From NCBI GenBank assembly GCA_947453725.1, contig CANGHH010000007.1, forward strand, positions 170,401 through 234,400: a stretch of 64,000 nucleotides of DNA, read 5' to 3'. Position 1 is the first letter of the stretch, and every line of letters starts with the position of its first letter. Below, piece after piece: positions 15,968 to 26,002 of this stretch. The notes beneath the pieces are model-generated. The model made no database searches. It was not told the DNA's origin and saw only the letters and a list, made by a program, of their open reading frames with translations. Source of the stretch: Betaproteobacteria bacterium (GTDB lineage: Bacteria > Pseudomonadota > Gammaproteobacteria > Burkholderiales > Burkholderiaceae_C). A program made the translations under genes and the position numbers.

Positions 15968-18667
15968 ATGAAAGCCCATCACACATCCGCCCAGCACTTG
16001 CTGTCCGCCATCACCCTGGGCGTACTGGCCCTGGCGCAATCAGCGCAGGCGCAGGAGCGCATCGAGGTCACCGGCTCCAGCATCAAGCACCTGGCGAGCG
16101 AGGCCGCCGCGTCGGTGACCACCGTCAAGGCCGAAGAGTTCGCCCAGCGCGGCATCACCACGCTGGCCGACCTGATGATGACCTTGCCGCAGTCCTTGTC
16201 GCTGGCGCCGTCGAACGCCGGTGCGGGCACCAACATCAACCTGCGTGGCCTGGGCGTGAACCGCACGCTGGTGCTGCTCAACGGCCGCCGGCTGGCGAAC
16301 GAGGCGATCGCCGACGGTTACGCCAACATCGACACCATCCCGATCAGCGCGCTGGCCCGCACCGAAGTGCTGAATGACGGCGCTTCGTCGATCTACGGCT
16401 CGGACGCCATCGGCGGCGTCGTCAACTTCATCACCAAGCGCAGCTACGAAGGCGCCGGCATCACGGCCCAGGTGGTGCAGCCGCAGCGCACGGGCGGCGG
16501 CGTCGAGCACCGCGGCAGCTTCATCGTCGGCAAGGGCAACCTGGCCAGCGACGGCTGGAACATCTACGGCACGGTGGACTTCCACGAGCGTGACCGCCTG
16601 AAGCTGGCCGACCGCCCGGAACTGACCGACGTGAACCTGCTCACCTCGCTGGGACGCGCGCCTTCGCTGGGCACCGGCACCTTTGCCTTCCCGGCCAACG
16701 TCGTGTCGAACACGTCCAAGATCAGCTACAACCCCTACTACGCCAGCGGCTGCGTGGCGCCCTACACGATCCAGGGCGCCAAGAACACCTGTCTGCTGGA
16801 CTCCAACCAGTACACCACGGCGCTCTACGGCAACCAGCAACTGTCGATGTACGCCAAGGGCACGCTGAAGCTCAGCGAAGACCACCTGCTGACCGTCGAC
16901 TACACGCGTGGCCAGGCCTTCATCGACAGCGTGCGCAACCCGGCGACCAGTGCCGTCCTCACGACCGTGACGCCGTCGACGGCTGCGGCCATCATCACGC
17001 CCGCTTCCAGCAAGTGGTACCCGGGCGGCGCGGGCGGCGTGCCCGCCATTGCCGCACTCAAGGGCGAGGCCCTGACCGTGCAGTACAGCTCGCCGACACT
17101 GGCTGGCACCCGCGACATCCAGGTCAACCAGCGCCTGGTGGTCAACGACGAAGGCCGCCTGGCGGGCTGGGACTACAAGGCGGGCATCGACATCGGCCTG
17201 AGCAACCGCGACGTCAAGCTGCACCAGGGCATCCTGGACGGCGCGAAGCTGAATGCCGGCATCTCCAACGGCACCGTCAATCCCTTCGGCGCCCAGGACG
17301 CCGCTGGCCAGGCCTACCTGGACAGCATCGCAATGAACGGCGACCTCGTCCTGCGTTCGGCCAAGAGCACCTACACCGGGGTCGACCTGACGATCAACCG
17401 CGAACTGATGCAGCTCGACGGCGGTCCGGTGGCGCTGGCGATCGGCGTCGAAGCGCACCGCGACACCACGCGCGACGACAAGAAGGACATCGGCGTCTAC
17501 GCGGCGCCGGTTGCGGCAGTGGCCACCTTCGCGGCCAGTTCGCGCAACGTCACGGCCTTGTTTGCCGAAGTCGAATTGCCGATCAGCAAGCAGCTGATGC
17601 TGAACCTGGCCGTCCGTGACGACCATTTCAGCGATGTCGGCAACACCCTGAACCCGAAGGCCACGGTCCGCTACCAGCCGAACAAGATGGTGCTCTTCCG
17701 CGGCGCCGCCAGCACCGGCTTCCGCGCGCCGACGCTGTTCGACCGCTACGGCTACCGGGTCGCCGGCTCGAACGCGACGACGTCGGTGGCGATGGACGAT
17801 CCGGTGCTGTGCCCGAGTGCCACGCCGAGCATCGCCGGCACCGGCAAGGCCCTGGCCGGCTACACGGCGTCCATCGTCTGCAATGCGAAGCAGCCCAAGC
17901 AGACCGGCGCCAACCCGTCGCTGGTCCCCGAGAAGTCGAAGAGCTTCACCTTCGGCCTGGCGCTGGAACCGGTGAGCGGCGCCACGGTGTCGGTGGACTA
18001 CTGGAAGATCACGATGAGCGACATGCTGGCGAATCTGCCGGAAAGCGCCTACACGACCGATCCGATGAAGTACCTGAACCTGTTCATCCGCAACCCGGAT
18101 GGCACGCTCAACTACATCCAGAACATCACGATGAACCTGGGTGGCCAGAAGGCCGCCGGCTTCGACGTCAGCGCGTCCTACCAGTTCAAGCCGACGGTGT
18201 TCGGCACCGTCAACGTGGGCCTCGACGGCACCTACCTGACGCAGTTCGACAACCAGATCGACAAGGGCGGGCCCTGGGTCTCCAACGTCGGCAACTTCGG
18301 CCTGGCCAGCAACGGCACGACCAGCAGCTTCCCGATCCTGACCTACCGCTGGCGCCACAGCCTGCGCGTGTCCTGGAACCTGGGCGACTGGAGCTCGCAG
18401 CTGACCAATTCCTTCAGCTCGCGCTACCTGGACCAGAACACCACCACCGTGGCGGCGGCCAACAGCCACACCATCTCGTCGTACTCGCTGCTGAACTGGA
18501 CGGTGGCCTACAAGGGCATCAAGAACGTGACGCTGATCGGTGGCATCAACAACGTGCTCGACGCGATGCCCCCGGCCACCAACCACAGCGGCTACAGCGG
18601 CTACCTGAGCAGTGCGGCCAGCCCCGTCGGGCGGGCGCTCAACCTCAGCGCCAGCTACAGCTTCTGA
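15968..18667 (+). CDS. TonB-dependent outer-membrane receptor, probable oligogalacturonide uptake
   Basis: 899 aa with a Sec signal (cleavage after AQSAQA, about residue 27). The plug domain runs from about residue 30 to 160, including RIEVTGSSIK, NLRGLGVNRTLVLLNGRR and GGVVNFITKR. A 22-strand-type barrel follows and ends in Phe (SASYSF), as needed for outer-membrane insertion. It overlaps the next gene by one base (TGATG), leading a pectinase operon, so uptake of pectin fragments is likely. There is no N-terminal anti-sigma signalling extension. Confidence 0.9.
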   Translation: MKAHHTSAQHLLSAITLGVLALAQSAQAQERIEVTGSSIKHLASEAAASVTTVKAEEFAQRGITTLADLMMTLPQSLSLAPSNAGAGTNINLRGLGVNRTLVLLNGRRLANEAIADGYANIDTIPISALARTEVLNDGASSIYGSDAIGGVVNFITKRSYEGAGITAQVVQPQRTGGGVEHRGSFIVGKGNLASDGWNIYGTVDFHERDRLKLADRPELTDVNLLTSLGRAPSLGTGTFAFPANVVSNTSKISYNPYYASGCVAPYTIQGAKNTCLLDSNQYTTALYGNQQLSMYAKGTLKLSEDHLLTVDYTRGQAFIDSVRNPATSAVLTTVTPSTAAAIITPASSKWYPGGAGGVPAIAALKGEALTVQYSSPTLAGTRDIQVNQRLVVNDEGRLAGWDYKAGIDIGLSNRDVKLHQGILDGAKLNAGISNGTVNPFGAQDAAGQAYLDSIAMNGDLVLRSAKSTYTGVDLTINRELMQLDGGPVALAIGVEAHRDTTRDDKKDIGVYAAPVAAVATFAASSRNVTALFAEVELPISKQLMLNLAVRDDHFSDVGNTLNPKATVRYQPNKMVLFRGAASTGFRAPTLFDRYGYRVAGSNATTSVAMDDPVLCPSATPSIAGTGKALAGYTASIVCNAKQPKQTGANPSLVPEKSKSFTFGLALEPVSGATVSVDYWKITMSDMLANLPESAYTTDPMKYLNLFIRNPDGTLNYIQNITMNLGGQKAAGFDVSASYQFKPTVFGTVNVGLDGTYLTQFDNQIDKGGPWVSNVGNFGLASNGTTSSFPILTYRWRHSLRVSWNLGDWSSQLTNSFSSRYLDQNTTTVAAANSHTISSYSLLNWTVAYKGIKNVTLIGGINNVLDAMPPATNHSGYSGYLSSAASPVGRALNLSASYSF

Positions 18668-20526
18668 TGCAGCCGGCAGCCGATCGCCAGCGCAGGCGTT
18701 TCCTCAAGCAGGCCGCGGCGGCCGGGCTGGCGCTACCGGGCCTGGCCCCGGCCGCCGCCCCGGAAGCGCCGCCGGCTGGCCCGGCTGCGGCCGACCCCTG
18801 GCGCGAAGCCCAGGCCATCATCGACCGCTTCGCCCGGCCGCTGGTCTTCCGCGACGAGGACTTCCCGATCACGGCCCACGGCGCTGTCGCCTGCGCGGTG
18901 GTGCCGGTCAAGGCCTGGGTGTCCTTCATCGACGAAGAGACGCTCGCCACCCCGGCGCCGGGCAGCCAGGACAGCCGCGGCGCCATCGGGGCAGCCATCG
19001 CGGCCTGCCACGCGGCCGGCGGTGGCCGCGTGGTCATCCCGGCCGGCAACTGGCACTGCGCCGGACCGATCGTGCTGCTTTCGAAGGTGCACCTGCACCT
19101 GAAGGCGGGGGCGCACGTGTATTTCAGCAACAACCCGGCCGACTACGCGCGCGACGGCGACTTCGACTGCGGCCGCAATGGCAAGCTGACGCTGACGCGC
19201 TTCGAGGGCAACGACCTGCTGAATTTCTCGCCGATGGTCTATGCCCACGGCCAGCAGCACATCGCGTTGACGGGCGAGGACCACACCAGCATCCTCGACG
19301 GTCAGGGTGGCGTGAAGTTCGCCGACAGCCCGGATTGCTGGTGGTCCTGGAAAGGCCGGTCGCAGTCGACCGAGCGGCCTTCGGACCACCATGTGCTGAA
19401 CACCGGCCAGACCGAAGTGCACGTGAACCCGCTGAACGCCACCTCGCTGCGCGATGCGGCGCCCCACCTCAGCGCCGAGGAGGCGGCCTTCATCCAGGGT
19501 TCGGGCGACCGCTGGCGCTGGGACTCGGCCTACCTGCGCGCGCTGGCCGAAGCCCGCGTGCCGGCGACACAGCGCATCTTCGGCCTGGGCCATTACCTGC
19601 GGCCGCACATGGTGCAGTTCATCAGCTGCACCGACGTGCTCTTCCAGGGTTACCAGACGCGCAACACGCCGTTCTGGCAGCACAACCCCGTGCACTGCCG
19701 CAACGTCCAGGCGCGCCGCCTCTATGCCAACAGCATGGGCCCGAACAGCGACGGCTTCGACCCGGAGTCCTGCGACACGGTGCTGATCGAGGACTGCGAG
19801 TTCAACACCGGCGACGACTGCATCGCCATCGACGCCGGCAAGGGCCCCGACATCCAGTTCGGACCGGCGCAGAACATCGTGGTCCAGAACTGCCGCATGC
19901 AGAGCGGGCACGGCGGGCTGACCTTCGGCAGCATCATGTCGGGCGGCGTGCAGAACGTCTACGCACAGAATCTGGTGTTCGAGAACCGCTACTGGCAGAC
20001 CGACCCGTTGAACGTGGCCATCCGCCTGAAATGCAGCATGAGCCGCGGCGGCTTCCTGCGCAACATCCACGTGCGCAACGTCACCCTGCCCAACGGCATC
20101 CGCACCAAGCCCGGCCTGTACCCCAGCCTGCCCGGTTCGCTGGTGCCCACCCGCACGGTGGCCACGTCGGCCGGTGCCGTGGTGGCCATCGAATGCGGCT
20201 ACGACGCCACGCTGGACAACGTGCGCACGCGGCCGCCCGAAGTGTCGAATGTGCACATCGCCAACGTCGTGGCCAGGAACGTGGACACGCCGCAAGGGCC
20301 GCGGTCCAGCTACCAGGCCATCGTCATCCTCGGCCCCATCGCCACCGACTACAACGGACCGGGCAAGCCCGTGATCAAGCCGGTGACGGACATCCGCATC
20401 AGCGACTGCGATTTCGGCACGCCGGTGAGGGCGGATCAGCCGATCTACCTGTTCAATGTGCAGGGGCTGCGGCTGAAGAACGTTCGCATCGCCGGCACCG
20501 TGCACAACGAGACGCTGTCGGCCTGA
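18667..20526 (+). CDS. GH28 exo-polygalacturonase-like enzyme (paralogue 1)
   Basis: 619 aa with a twin-arginine-like leader (RRRFLKQAAAAG). It has the right-handed beta-helix of GH28. The catalytic set reads NSD at 360-362, GDD at 382-384, GHG at 414-416 and RLK at 453-455, against the common NTD/DD/GHG/RIK. The long N-terminal region and two large inserts fit exo-acting enzymes that release mono- or digalacturonate. After the DD pair it has AIDAGKGPD where the paralogue at 24085 has AIKSGKNLD, and after GHG it has GLTFGSIMSGG in place of AVTLGSEMAGG, so subsite specificity may differ. It is coupled to the receptor by TGATG. Confidence 0.9.
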   Translation: MQPAADRQRRRFLKQAAAAGLALPGLAPAAAPEAPPAGPAAADPWREAQAIIDRFARPLVFRDEDFPITAHGAVACAVVPVKAWVSFIDEETLATPAPGSQDSRGAIGAAIAACHAAGGGRVVIPAGNWHCAGPIVLLSKVHLHLKAGAHVYFSNNPADYARDGDFDCGRNGKLTLTRFEGNDLLNFSPMVYAHGQQHIALTGEDHTSILDGQGGVKFADSPDCWWSWKGRSQSTERPSDHHVLNTGQTEVHVNPLNATSLRDAAPHLSAEEAAFIQGSGDRWRWDSAYLRALAEARVPATQRIFGLGHYLRPHMVQFISCTDVLFQGYQTRNTPFWQHNPVHCRNVQARRLYANSMGPNSDGFDPESCDTVLIEDCEFNTGDDCIAIDAGKGPDIQFGPAQNIVVQNCRMQSGHGGLTFGSIMSGGVQNVYAQNLVFENRYWQTDPLNVAIRLKCSMSRGGFLRNIHVRNVTLPNGIRTKPGLYPSLPGSLVPTRTVATSAGAVVAIECGYDATLDNVRTRPPEVSNVHIANVVARNVDTPQGPRSSYQAIVILGPIATDYNGPGKPVIKPVTDIRISDCDFGTPVRADQPIYLFNVQGLRLKNVRIAGTVHNETLSA

Positions 20527-20531
20527 ACGGC

Positions 20532-21353
20532 ATGCGACCCGCGAAGTTCGCCGCGCTGCCGGCCATCCTGTTGGCGGCCTTGCCGCTGGCCGTCCAGGCC
20601 GACGTCGACGGTCCGCCGGTGCGCCTGATCCTGGTCGGTGATTCGACGCTGGCTCCGCGCAACGGCTACGGCGACGCGCTGTGCGCCCGCTTCACGGCCG
20701 CGGTGCAATGCATCAACCTGGCGAAGAACGGCCGCAGTTCGGGCAGCTACCGCGCCGAGGGTTCTTGGGCGGCCGTCACCGCGCTGCTGGCCGACCGCCA
20801 GGCCGCGGTCTTCACCTATGTGCTGGTGGAATTCGGCCACAACGACCAGCCCGGCAAGCCCGGTCGCTCGACCGACCTGCAAGGCGAATTCCCGGTCAAC
20901 CTGGCCGGCTACGTCAGCGACATCCGCGCTGCGGGCGCGCTGCCGCTGCTGGCCACGCCCTTGTCGCGCCGCAGCTTCAAGGGCGGCCTGCTGATCGACG
21001 ACCTGGCGCCCTGGGCGGCGTCGACCAGGGCCGTGGCGGCGGAACGGCAGGTGCCCTTGATCGAATTGCACCAGGCCAGCACGGCCGCCGTGCAGGCCAT
21101 GGGCTCGGTCGAGGCCGACACGCTGGCCGTCGAGCCACCGCCCGCCTCGTCCCCGCCTTCGGCCATGACGGCCAGCGCCGCAGCCGCAAGCGGCGACCGC
21201 GCCAGCACCGAAACCACCAGCCCGGCCCGCAGCGCCTTCGACCACACCCATGTCGGTGCCAAGGGTGCTGCCTTGTTTGCCCGCATGGTCGAAGGGCTGC
21301 TGCGCGAGCGCCTGCCCGCACTGCGCCCCTACTTGAAGTCGGAGTCCGAATGA
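20532..21353 (+). CDS. GDSL/SGNH rhamnogalacturonan acetylesterase-like (CE12)
   Basis: 273 aa with a signal peptide (ALPLAVQA). SGNH blocks: GDST with the catalytic Ser (about residue 38), a Gly block in LAKNGRSSGSYR, GHND (block III) and DHTHVGAKG (block V, catalytic Asp and His). It removes acetyl groups from pectin, probably from rhamnogalacturonan or homogalacturonan. An Ala/Ser/Pro/Thr-rich insert of about 40 residues (about 197-236) lies just before block V and is unusual for the family. It starts 5 bp after the first GH28 gene and overlaps the next gene by ATGA. Confidence 0.87.
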   Translation: MRPAKFAALPAILLAALPLAVQADVDGPPVRLILVGDSTLAPRNGYGDALCARFTAAVQCINLAKNGRSSGSYRAEGSWAAVTALLADRQAAVFTYVLVEFGHNDQPGKPGRSTDLQGEFPVNLAGYVSDIRAAGALPLLATPLSRRSFKGGLLIDDLAPWAASTRAVAAERQVPLIELHQASTAAVQAMGSVEADTLAVEPPPASSPPSAMTASAAAASGDRASTETTSPARSAFDHTHVGAKGAALFARMVEGLLRERLPALRPYLKSESE

Positions 21354-24088
21354 GCCTGAACCCCCGATGGCCGCAGCGGCTGGCACTGGCGGTTGTCGCG
21401 GCGCTGGCCGCTTGCGCCGGCGCGGTTCACGCGCAAGACACGCGCATCGTCAAGGAACCCTCGCTGCCCCCGGCCTGCGCCGTGGTGCTGGCCGACAAGA
21501 TCCGCCCCGACCCGGCCCTGGGCGACGACGCGGCGCGCATCCAGGCCGCCATCGACCACTGCGCGCCGGGCCTGTCGGTGCGCCTGGCCCCGACCAACCA
21601 GTACCGCGCCTTTCTGTCGGGCCCGCTGAAGCTGGCCAGCGGCGTGACCCTGGTGGTCGAGGCCGGCGCCACGCTCTACGCCAGCAGCGACCCGCAGCGC
21701 TACGACCGCGGCAGCGGCCTGTGCGGCCGCGTCGCAGACAGCGGCAAGGCTTGCGGCCCCTTCATCCGCGCCGCCGATGCCCGGCAGGTCGCGATCATGG
21801 GTGAGGGCATCATCGACGGCCAGGGCGGCGTCAGCGTGGCCGGCGGCAGCGAATCCTGGTGGCAGATGGCGCGCCGCGCCCAGCGCGAGAAGCGCGAACA
21901 CAACACGCCCCGGCTGATCGAGATCGACCGCAGCAGCGACGTCACGCTGTACCGGATCACGCTGCGCAACGCGCCGAATTTCCACGTCACGCTGCACCAG
22001 GTCGATGGCTTCACGGCCTGGGGCGTGCACATCGACACCCCGGCCACGGCGCGCAACACCGACGGCATCGACCCGATCTCGTCGCGCAACGTCACGATCA
22101 CGCGCAGCTTCATCCGCACCGGCGACGACAACGTGGCCATCAAGGCCGGCAGCGCCGGGCCCAGCGAGCACATCTCGGTCATCGACAACCACTTCTACAG
22201 TGGCCACGGCCTGTCCATCGGCAGCGAGATCCAGGGTGGTGTGCGCCATGTGCTGGTGCAGAACCTGAGCCTGGACGGCACGAGCTCGGGCCTGCGCGTG
22301 AAGAGCGACCCGACGCGCGGCGGCCGCGTCAGCGACGTGCGTTACCGCCAGGTCTGCCTGCGCGACGTGCCGCGCCCCATCGAGGTCAGCAGCCGCTACG
22401 AAGGCCGCAGCAGCGGCCCGCTGGTGCCGGTCTACGACGGCCTGGACTTCGAGGACATCCACGCCCTCACGGCCGGCGCGGTCAGCGTGCAGGGCCACGA
22501 CGCCACCTCGGCCGCCCGTGTCGCGTTCCGGCGTGTGGTGGTGGACGGCGGCGCGCCCGCCCGCTTCGACCACGCGCTGCTGGCGGCGGGATCGGAGCCG
22601 CTGAACCCGCCCGGCGTGGTCGGCCTGGACTGCGCGCAGCGCTTCGTCGCCTTCGAGCTGCCGGCCCCCGGGCGCAACCGCCGCCCGCAGCTCAGCGCCG
22701 CGCAGGCGCGGCAGTTCTCGATCGCCGAGGTGCTGGGCCATGCCGGGCCGCCGGGTCGTGAAAGGCCCGACCCCTGGGATCCGCTGTCCGACCCGCTGGT
22801 CAAGGGCCCGTCATCCCGCGCCGATTACACCGTGGATGCAAAGGCCACCGCCGAGGGCCCGCGCCTGTTCCGCACGGTCCAGGCTGCCGTCAACCGCGCG
22901 GTGGTCGATGCCCGCGCTGCGTCGTCGACCTCGCGCATCCACATCGATGTTCGGCCGGGCGTCTACCGCGAACTGGTCTACGTGCCCGCGGCCACCGCCC
23001 CGATCACGCTGCGAGGCACGGGTGCTGTGCCGGGCGACACGGTGATCACCGCCAGCCTCGACGCCGACGTCAGCGGCGCCGATTACGGCCGGCAGTACGC
23101 CGCGCAGTTCGCCGGCACCGACCCGGCCATCCAGGCGATGTACGCCTCGGTGCGCGACCGCGTCAAGCTCAGCACCTTCGGCTCGCCGACGGTCTGGGTG
23201 CGCAACGCCGGCTTCCAGGCGCGCAACCTGAGCATCGAGAACGCCTACCGGCGCGAAGCCGTGCCGGCGCCGGCCGCCTGCGTCGAAGACTGCCGGCAGC
23301 CGACCACGCCGCTGCCGGCGGTGCTGCACCAGGCCGTGGCCCTGATGGTCGACGCCGCCGACCGTTCGCAGTTCGAGCAACTGCGCCTGCTCGGCCTGCA
23401 GGACACGCTGTACCTGAAGGCCCAGGCCGACGGCAGCACCGCGCGCAGCTACTTCCACCGCAGCTACATCGAAGGCGATGTCGACTTCATCTTCGGCAAC
23501 GCCACGGCCTTCTTCCACCGCTCGGAAATCCGCTCGCTGGGCAGCCGCAAGAATTCCTACGTCGGTGCCCCCGACACCAACCTGAAGGCGCGCCACGGCC
23601 TGGTGTTCGACGATTGCGACTTCACCAACGACGGCTCGGCGCAAGCCCGCGCCGGCAACTACAACCTGTCGCGCCAGTGGTTCCACGACCAGCGCTGCAC
23701 GCCCTTCGGCGCGATGGCCGTGGCCGGCTATGCCTGCACCTTCGGCGCGACGAACAGCTACACCGAACCCCGCGGCACCATCAACCAGGCGGTGTTGGAA
23801 ACGGTGGGCAAGATGGTGGTGCTGCATTCGCGCATCGGCAGCCACATCCAGCGCATCAACCCCTGGGCCGACTGGAACCAGAGCGGCAAGCTGTCCTTCC
23901 GTCCGGCGCAGCTGGACAGCGACGACTACTGGGCCAACCTGCAAGCCATCAGCATCGACCCGCAGGCCCAGCTGGGCTATGCCGGGCAGCCGCAGCCGGC
24001 CCTGATCTTCCAGGCCGAATTCGACAACACCACGGTCGAATGGCCCGCGCCCCGGCGCAGCGCCGAGACCCCAGGAGCGACCCCGTGA
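21350..24088 (+). CDS. Bifunctional GH28 polygalacturonase - CE8 pectin methylesterase
   Basis: 912 aa with a signal peptide (AACAGAVHAQ, cleavage about residue 29). The N-terminal GH28 domain (about 35-470) carries NTDGID 236-241, TGDDN 257-261, GHG 285-287 and RVK 316-318. After a Pro-rich linker (about 465-495) a complete CE8 domain follows: GVYREL near 537-542, the oxyanion Gln and catalytic Asp in GLQDTLY (Q684, D685), and the second Asp in GDVDFIFGN (D712). One protein could thus de-esterify homogalacturonan and cut the product. The reading frame is continuous. It is coupled to its neighbours by ATGA upstream and GTGA downstream. Confidence 0.92.
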   Translation: MSLNPRWPQRLALAVVAALAACAGAVHAQDTRIVKEPSLPPACAVVLADKIRPDPALGDDAARIQAAIDHCAPGLSVRLAPTNQYRAFLSGPLKLASGVTLVVEAGATLYASSDPQRYDRGSGLCGRVADSGKACGPFIRAADARQVAIMGEGIIDGQGGVSVAGGSESWWQMARRAQREKREHNTPRLIEIDRSSDVTLYRITLRNAPNFHVTLHQVDGFTAWGVHIDTPATARNTDGIDPISSRNVTITRSFIRTGDDNVAIKAGSAGPSEHISVIDNHFYSGHGLSIGSEIQGGVRHVLVQNLSLDGTSSGLRVKSDPTRGGRVSDVRYRQVCLRDVPRPIEVSSRYEGRSSGPLVPVYDGLDFEDIHALTAGAVSVQGHDATSAARVAFRRVVVDGGAPARFDHALLAAGSEPLNPPGVVGLDCAQRFVAFELPAPGRNRRPQLSAAQARQFSIAEVLGHAGPPGRERPDPWDPLSDPLVKGPSSRADYTVDAKATAEGPRLFRTVQAAVNRAVVDARAASSTSRIHIDVRPGVYRELVYVPAATAPITLRGTGAVPGDTVITASLDADVSGADYGRQYAAQFAGTDPAIQAMYASVRDRVKLSTFGSPTVWVRNAGFQARNLSIENAYRREAVPAPAACVEDCRQPTTPLPAVLHQAVALMVDAADRSQFEQLRLLGLQDTLYLKAQADGSTARSYFHRSYIEGDVDFIFGNATAFFHRSEIRSLGSRKNSYVGAPDTNLKARHGLVFDDCDFTNDGSAQARAGNYNLSRQWFHDQRCTPFGAMAVAGYACTFGATNSYTEPRGTINQAVLETVGKMVVLHSRIGSHIQRINPWADWNQSGKLSFRPAQLDSDDYWANLQAISIDPQAQLGYAGQPQPALIFQAEFDNTTVEWPAPRRSAETPGATP

Positions 24089-25959
24089 TCCCTGACAGCC
24101 AGGCCCCCATCGCCGCCGAAAGACCCCTGCAGCGCCGCACGGTGCTGCAACTGGCCGCCGCCTGGCCGGTGGCGGCCGCCGTCCCAGGCGCCGCCCTGGC
24201 TGCCTTGCCGCCGGGCGACCCCTGGCTGCACGCGCAGGCGATCACCGACCGCCTGGCCATGCCGGTGTCCTTCCGCCAGCAGGACTTCCTGGTCACCGAC
24301 CACGGCGCCAGCCCCTGCCAGCTGACCGAGGTGCAGGCCCTGGTGGCCCACGACCAAACGGCGCACCTCAAGACCCCGGTCGCCGGCGCGCCCGATTGCC
24401 GCGCGGCCTTCGAGCGCGCCATCACCGCCTGCCAGCAGGCCGGCGGCGGGCGGGTCGTCATCCCGGCCGGCAACTGGCACTGCGCCGGGCCCATCGTGCT
24501 GAAGTCGAATGTGCACCTGCACCTGAAGGCCGGCGCCCACGTCTATTTCAGCCCCAACCCGGCCGATTACGCCCGGCATGGCGACGTGCCCTGCGGCGCG
24601 AACGGCAAGCTGGTCCGCTCGCGTTGGCAGGGCAACGACTGCCTGAACTACGCGTCGATGATCTACGCCTACGGCCAGGACAACATCGCGCTGACCGGCG
24701 AGGACTGGACCAGCATCCTCGACGGCCAGGGTGGCGTGCCCTTCAACGGCAGCGAATGCTGGTGGAGCTGGAAGGGCCGCGACCGGACCATCACGCCGGG
24801 CGCGGCGGCTCCCCGCGCACCGGCCGGGGGCAACAGCGTCTCGCCGAACCCGGCCAATGCGGCTTCACTGGCGGCCCTCGCACCCGGGCTGGATGAAGCG
24901 CAGCGCCTGGCCATCCAGGGCCCGGGCGAGCGCTGGCGCGGTGACGAATTCTTCCTGCCTGCGCTGTCCGAAGCCGGCTTGCCTCTGGCGCAGCGGGTGT
25001 TCGGCGTCGGCCATTACCTGCGGCCGTCGATGATCCACCTGCTGGGCTGCACCAACGTGCTGCTGCAGGGCTACCAGGTCACGAACACGCCCTTCTGGCA
25101 ACACCACCCGGTGCACTGCCGCAACCTGGTGCTGCGCCGCGTTCACGCCAACAGCCTGGGGCCCAACAGCGACGGCTTCGACCCCGAGTCCTGCGACCAT
25201 GTGCTGGTCGAGGACTGCACCTTCGACACCGGCGACGACTGCATCGCGATCAAGTCGGGCAAGAACCTCGACACGCAGTACGGCCCCTCGCAGAACATCG
25301 TGATCCAGCGCTGCGTGATGCAGAGCGGCCATGGTGCCGTGACGCTGGGCAGCGAGATGGCCGGCGGCATTCAGAACGTCTACGCGCAGCAGCTGCTGCT
25401 GCAGAACATCCACTGGGAGACCAACCCGCTGAACACCGCCATCCGGCTCAAGACGAACATGAACCGCGGCGGCTACCTGCGCAATTTCCATGTCCGCGAC
25501 GTTGCCATCCCGAACGGCGTGCAGACCCGGCCGTCGTACTACACGACGCTGCCGGGTTCGCCGATTGCCTCGAAGACCGTGGCCACCGCCGCCGGTGCGG
25601 TGATCACCTTCGACTGCGACTACACGCCCTTGGCCGACACCGTGCGCACGCGGACGCCTGTCGTGTCGCAGGTTCACATCTCGAACGTCAGGGTCGGCAA
25701 TGTGCCGAGCCAGGGCCGCCGGGTTTCATGCCACCAGGCCCTGGTCGTGCTGGGCCCCGTGGCCACGGACTACAACGGGACCGAGCCGGCGCCCGCGGTG
25801 CCGCCGGTCAGCGACGTCACGATCCGCGATTGCGATTTCGGCACCCCCGCCCAGGCCGCGGAGCCCTTCTACCTGTACAACGTGTCGGGCCTGGTGCTGA
25901 AGAACGTCACCGTGGCCGGCAAGGTCTACGACACCGTGCTGTCTGCGCCGGGGGTCTGA
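24085..25959 (+). CDS. GH28 exo-polygalacturonase-like enzyme (paralogue 2)
   Basis: 624 aa from a GTG that overlaps the previous stop (GTGA), with an N-terminal hydrophobic leader preceded by QRRTVLQLAAAWP. Its motifs are NSD at 361-363, GDD at 383-385, GHG at 415-417 and RLK at 454-456. It is collinear with the enzyme at 18667 along the whole length (for example identical HVYFS, TPFWQH and GPNSDGFDPESC stretches), so the two arose by duplication. It keeps the more canonical AIKSG and LGSE residues around the active site. It ends the pectinase operon and faces the mutarotase gene. Confidence 0.9.
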   Translation: MIPDSQAPIAAERPLQRRTVLQLAAAWPVAAAVPGAALAALPPGDPWLHAQAITDRLAMPVSFRQQDFLVTDHGASPCQLTEVQALVAHDQTAHLKTPVAGAPDCRAAFERAITACQQAGGGRVVIPAGNWHCAGPIVLKSNVHLHLKAGAHVYFSPNPADYARHGDVPCGANGKLVRSRWQGNDCLNYASMIYAYGQDNIALTGEDWTSILDGQGGVPFNGSECWWSWKGRDRTITPGAAAPRAPAGGNSVSPNPANAASLAALAPGLDEAQRLAIQGPGERWRGDEFFLPALSEAGLPLAQRVFGVGHYLRPSMIHLLGCTNVLLQGYQVTNTPFWQHHPVHCRNLVLRRVHANSLGPNSDGFDPESCDHVLVEDCTFDTGDDCIAIKSGKNLDTQYGPSQNIVIQRCVMQSGHGAVTLGSEMAGGIQNVYAQQLLLQNIHWETNPLNTAIRLKTNMNRGGYLRNFHVRDVAIPNGVQTRPSYYTTLPGSPIASKTVATAAGAVITFDCDYTPLADTVRTRTPVVSQVHISNVRVGNVPSQGRRVSCHQALVVLGPVATDYNGTEPAPAVPPVSDVTIRDCDFGTPAQAAEPFYLYNVSGLVLKNVTVAGKVYDTVLSAPGV

Positions 25960-26002
25960 ACCCGCCGGTGAACGCTTGCCCGGGTGCTGCGCGCTGCAGC
26001 CA

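Noticed and set aside
16040..18586. An 848-codon open frame antisense to the TonB receptor (and a similar one opposite 42448-44805)
   Set aside because: Composition is His/Arg/Gly/Val-rich as expected for antisense of GC-rich genes, while the sense frames contain full family signatures.
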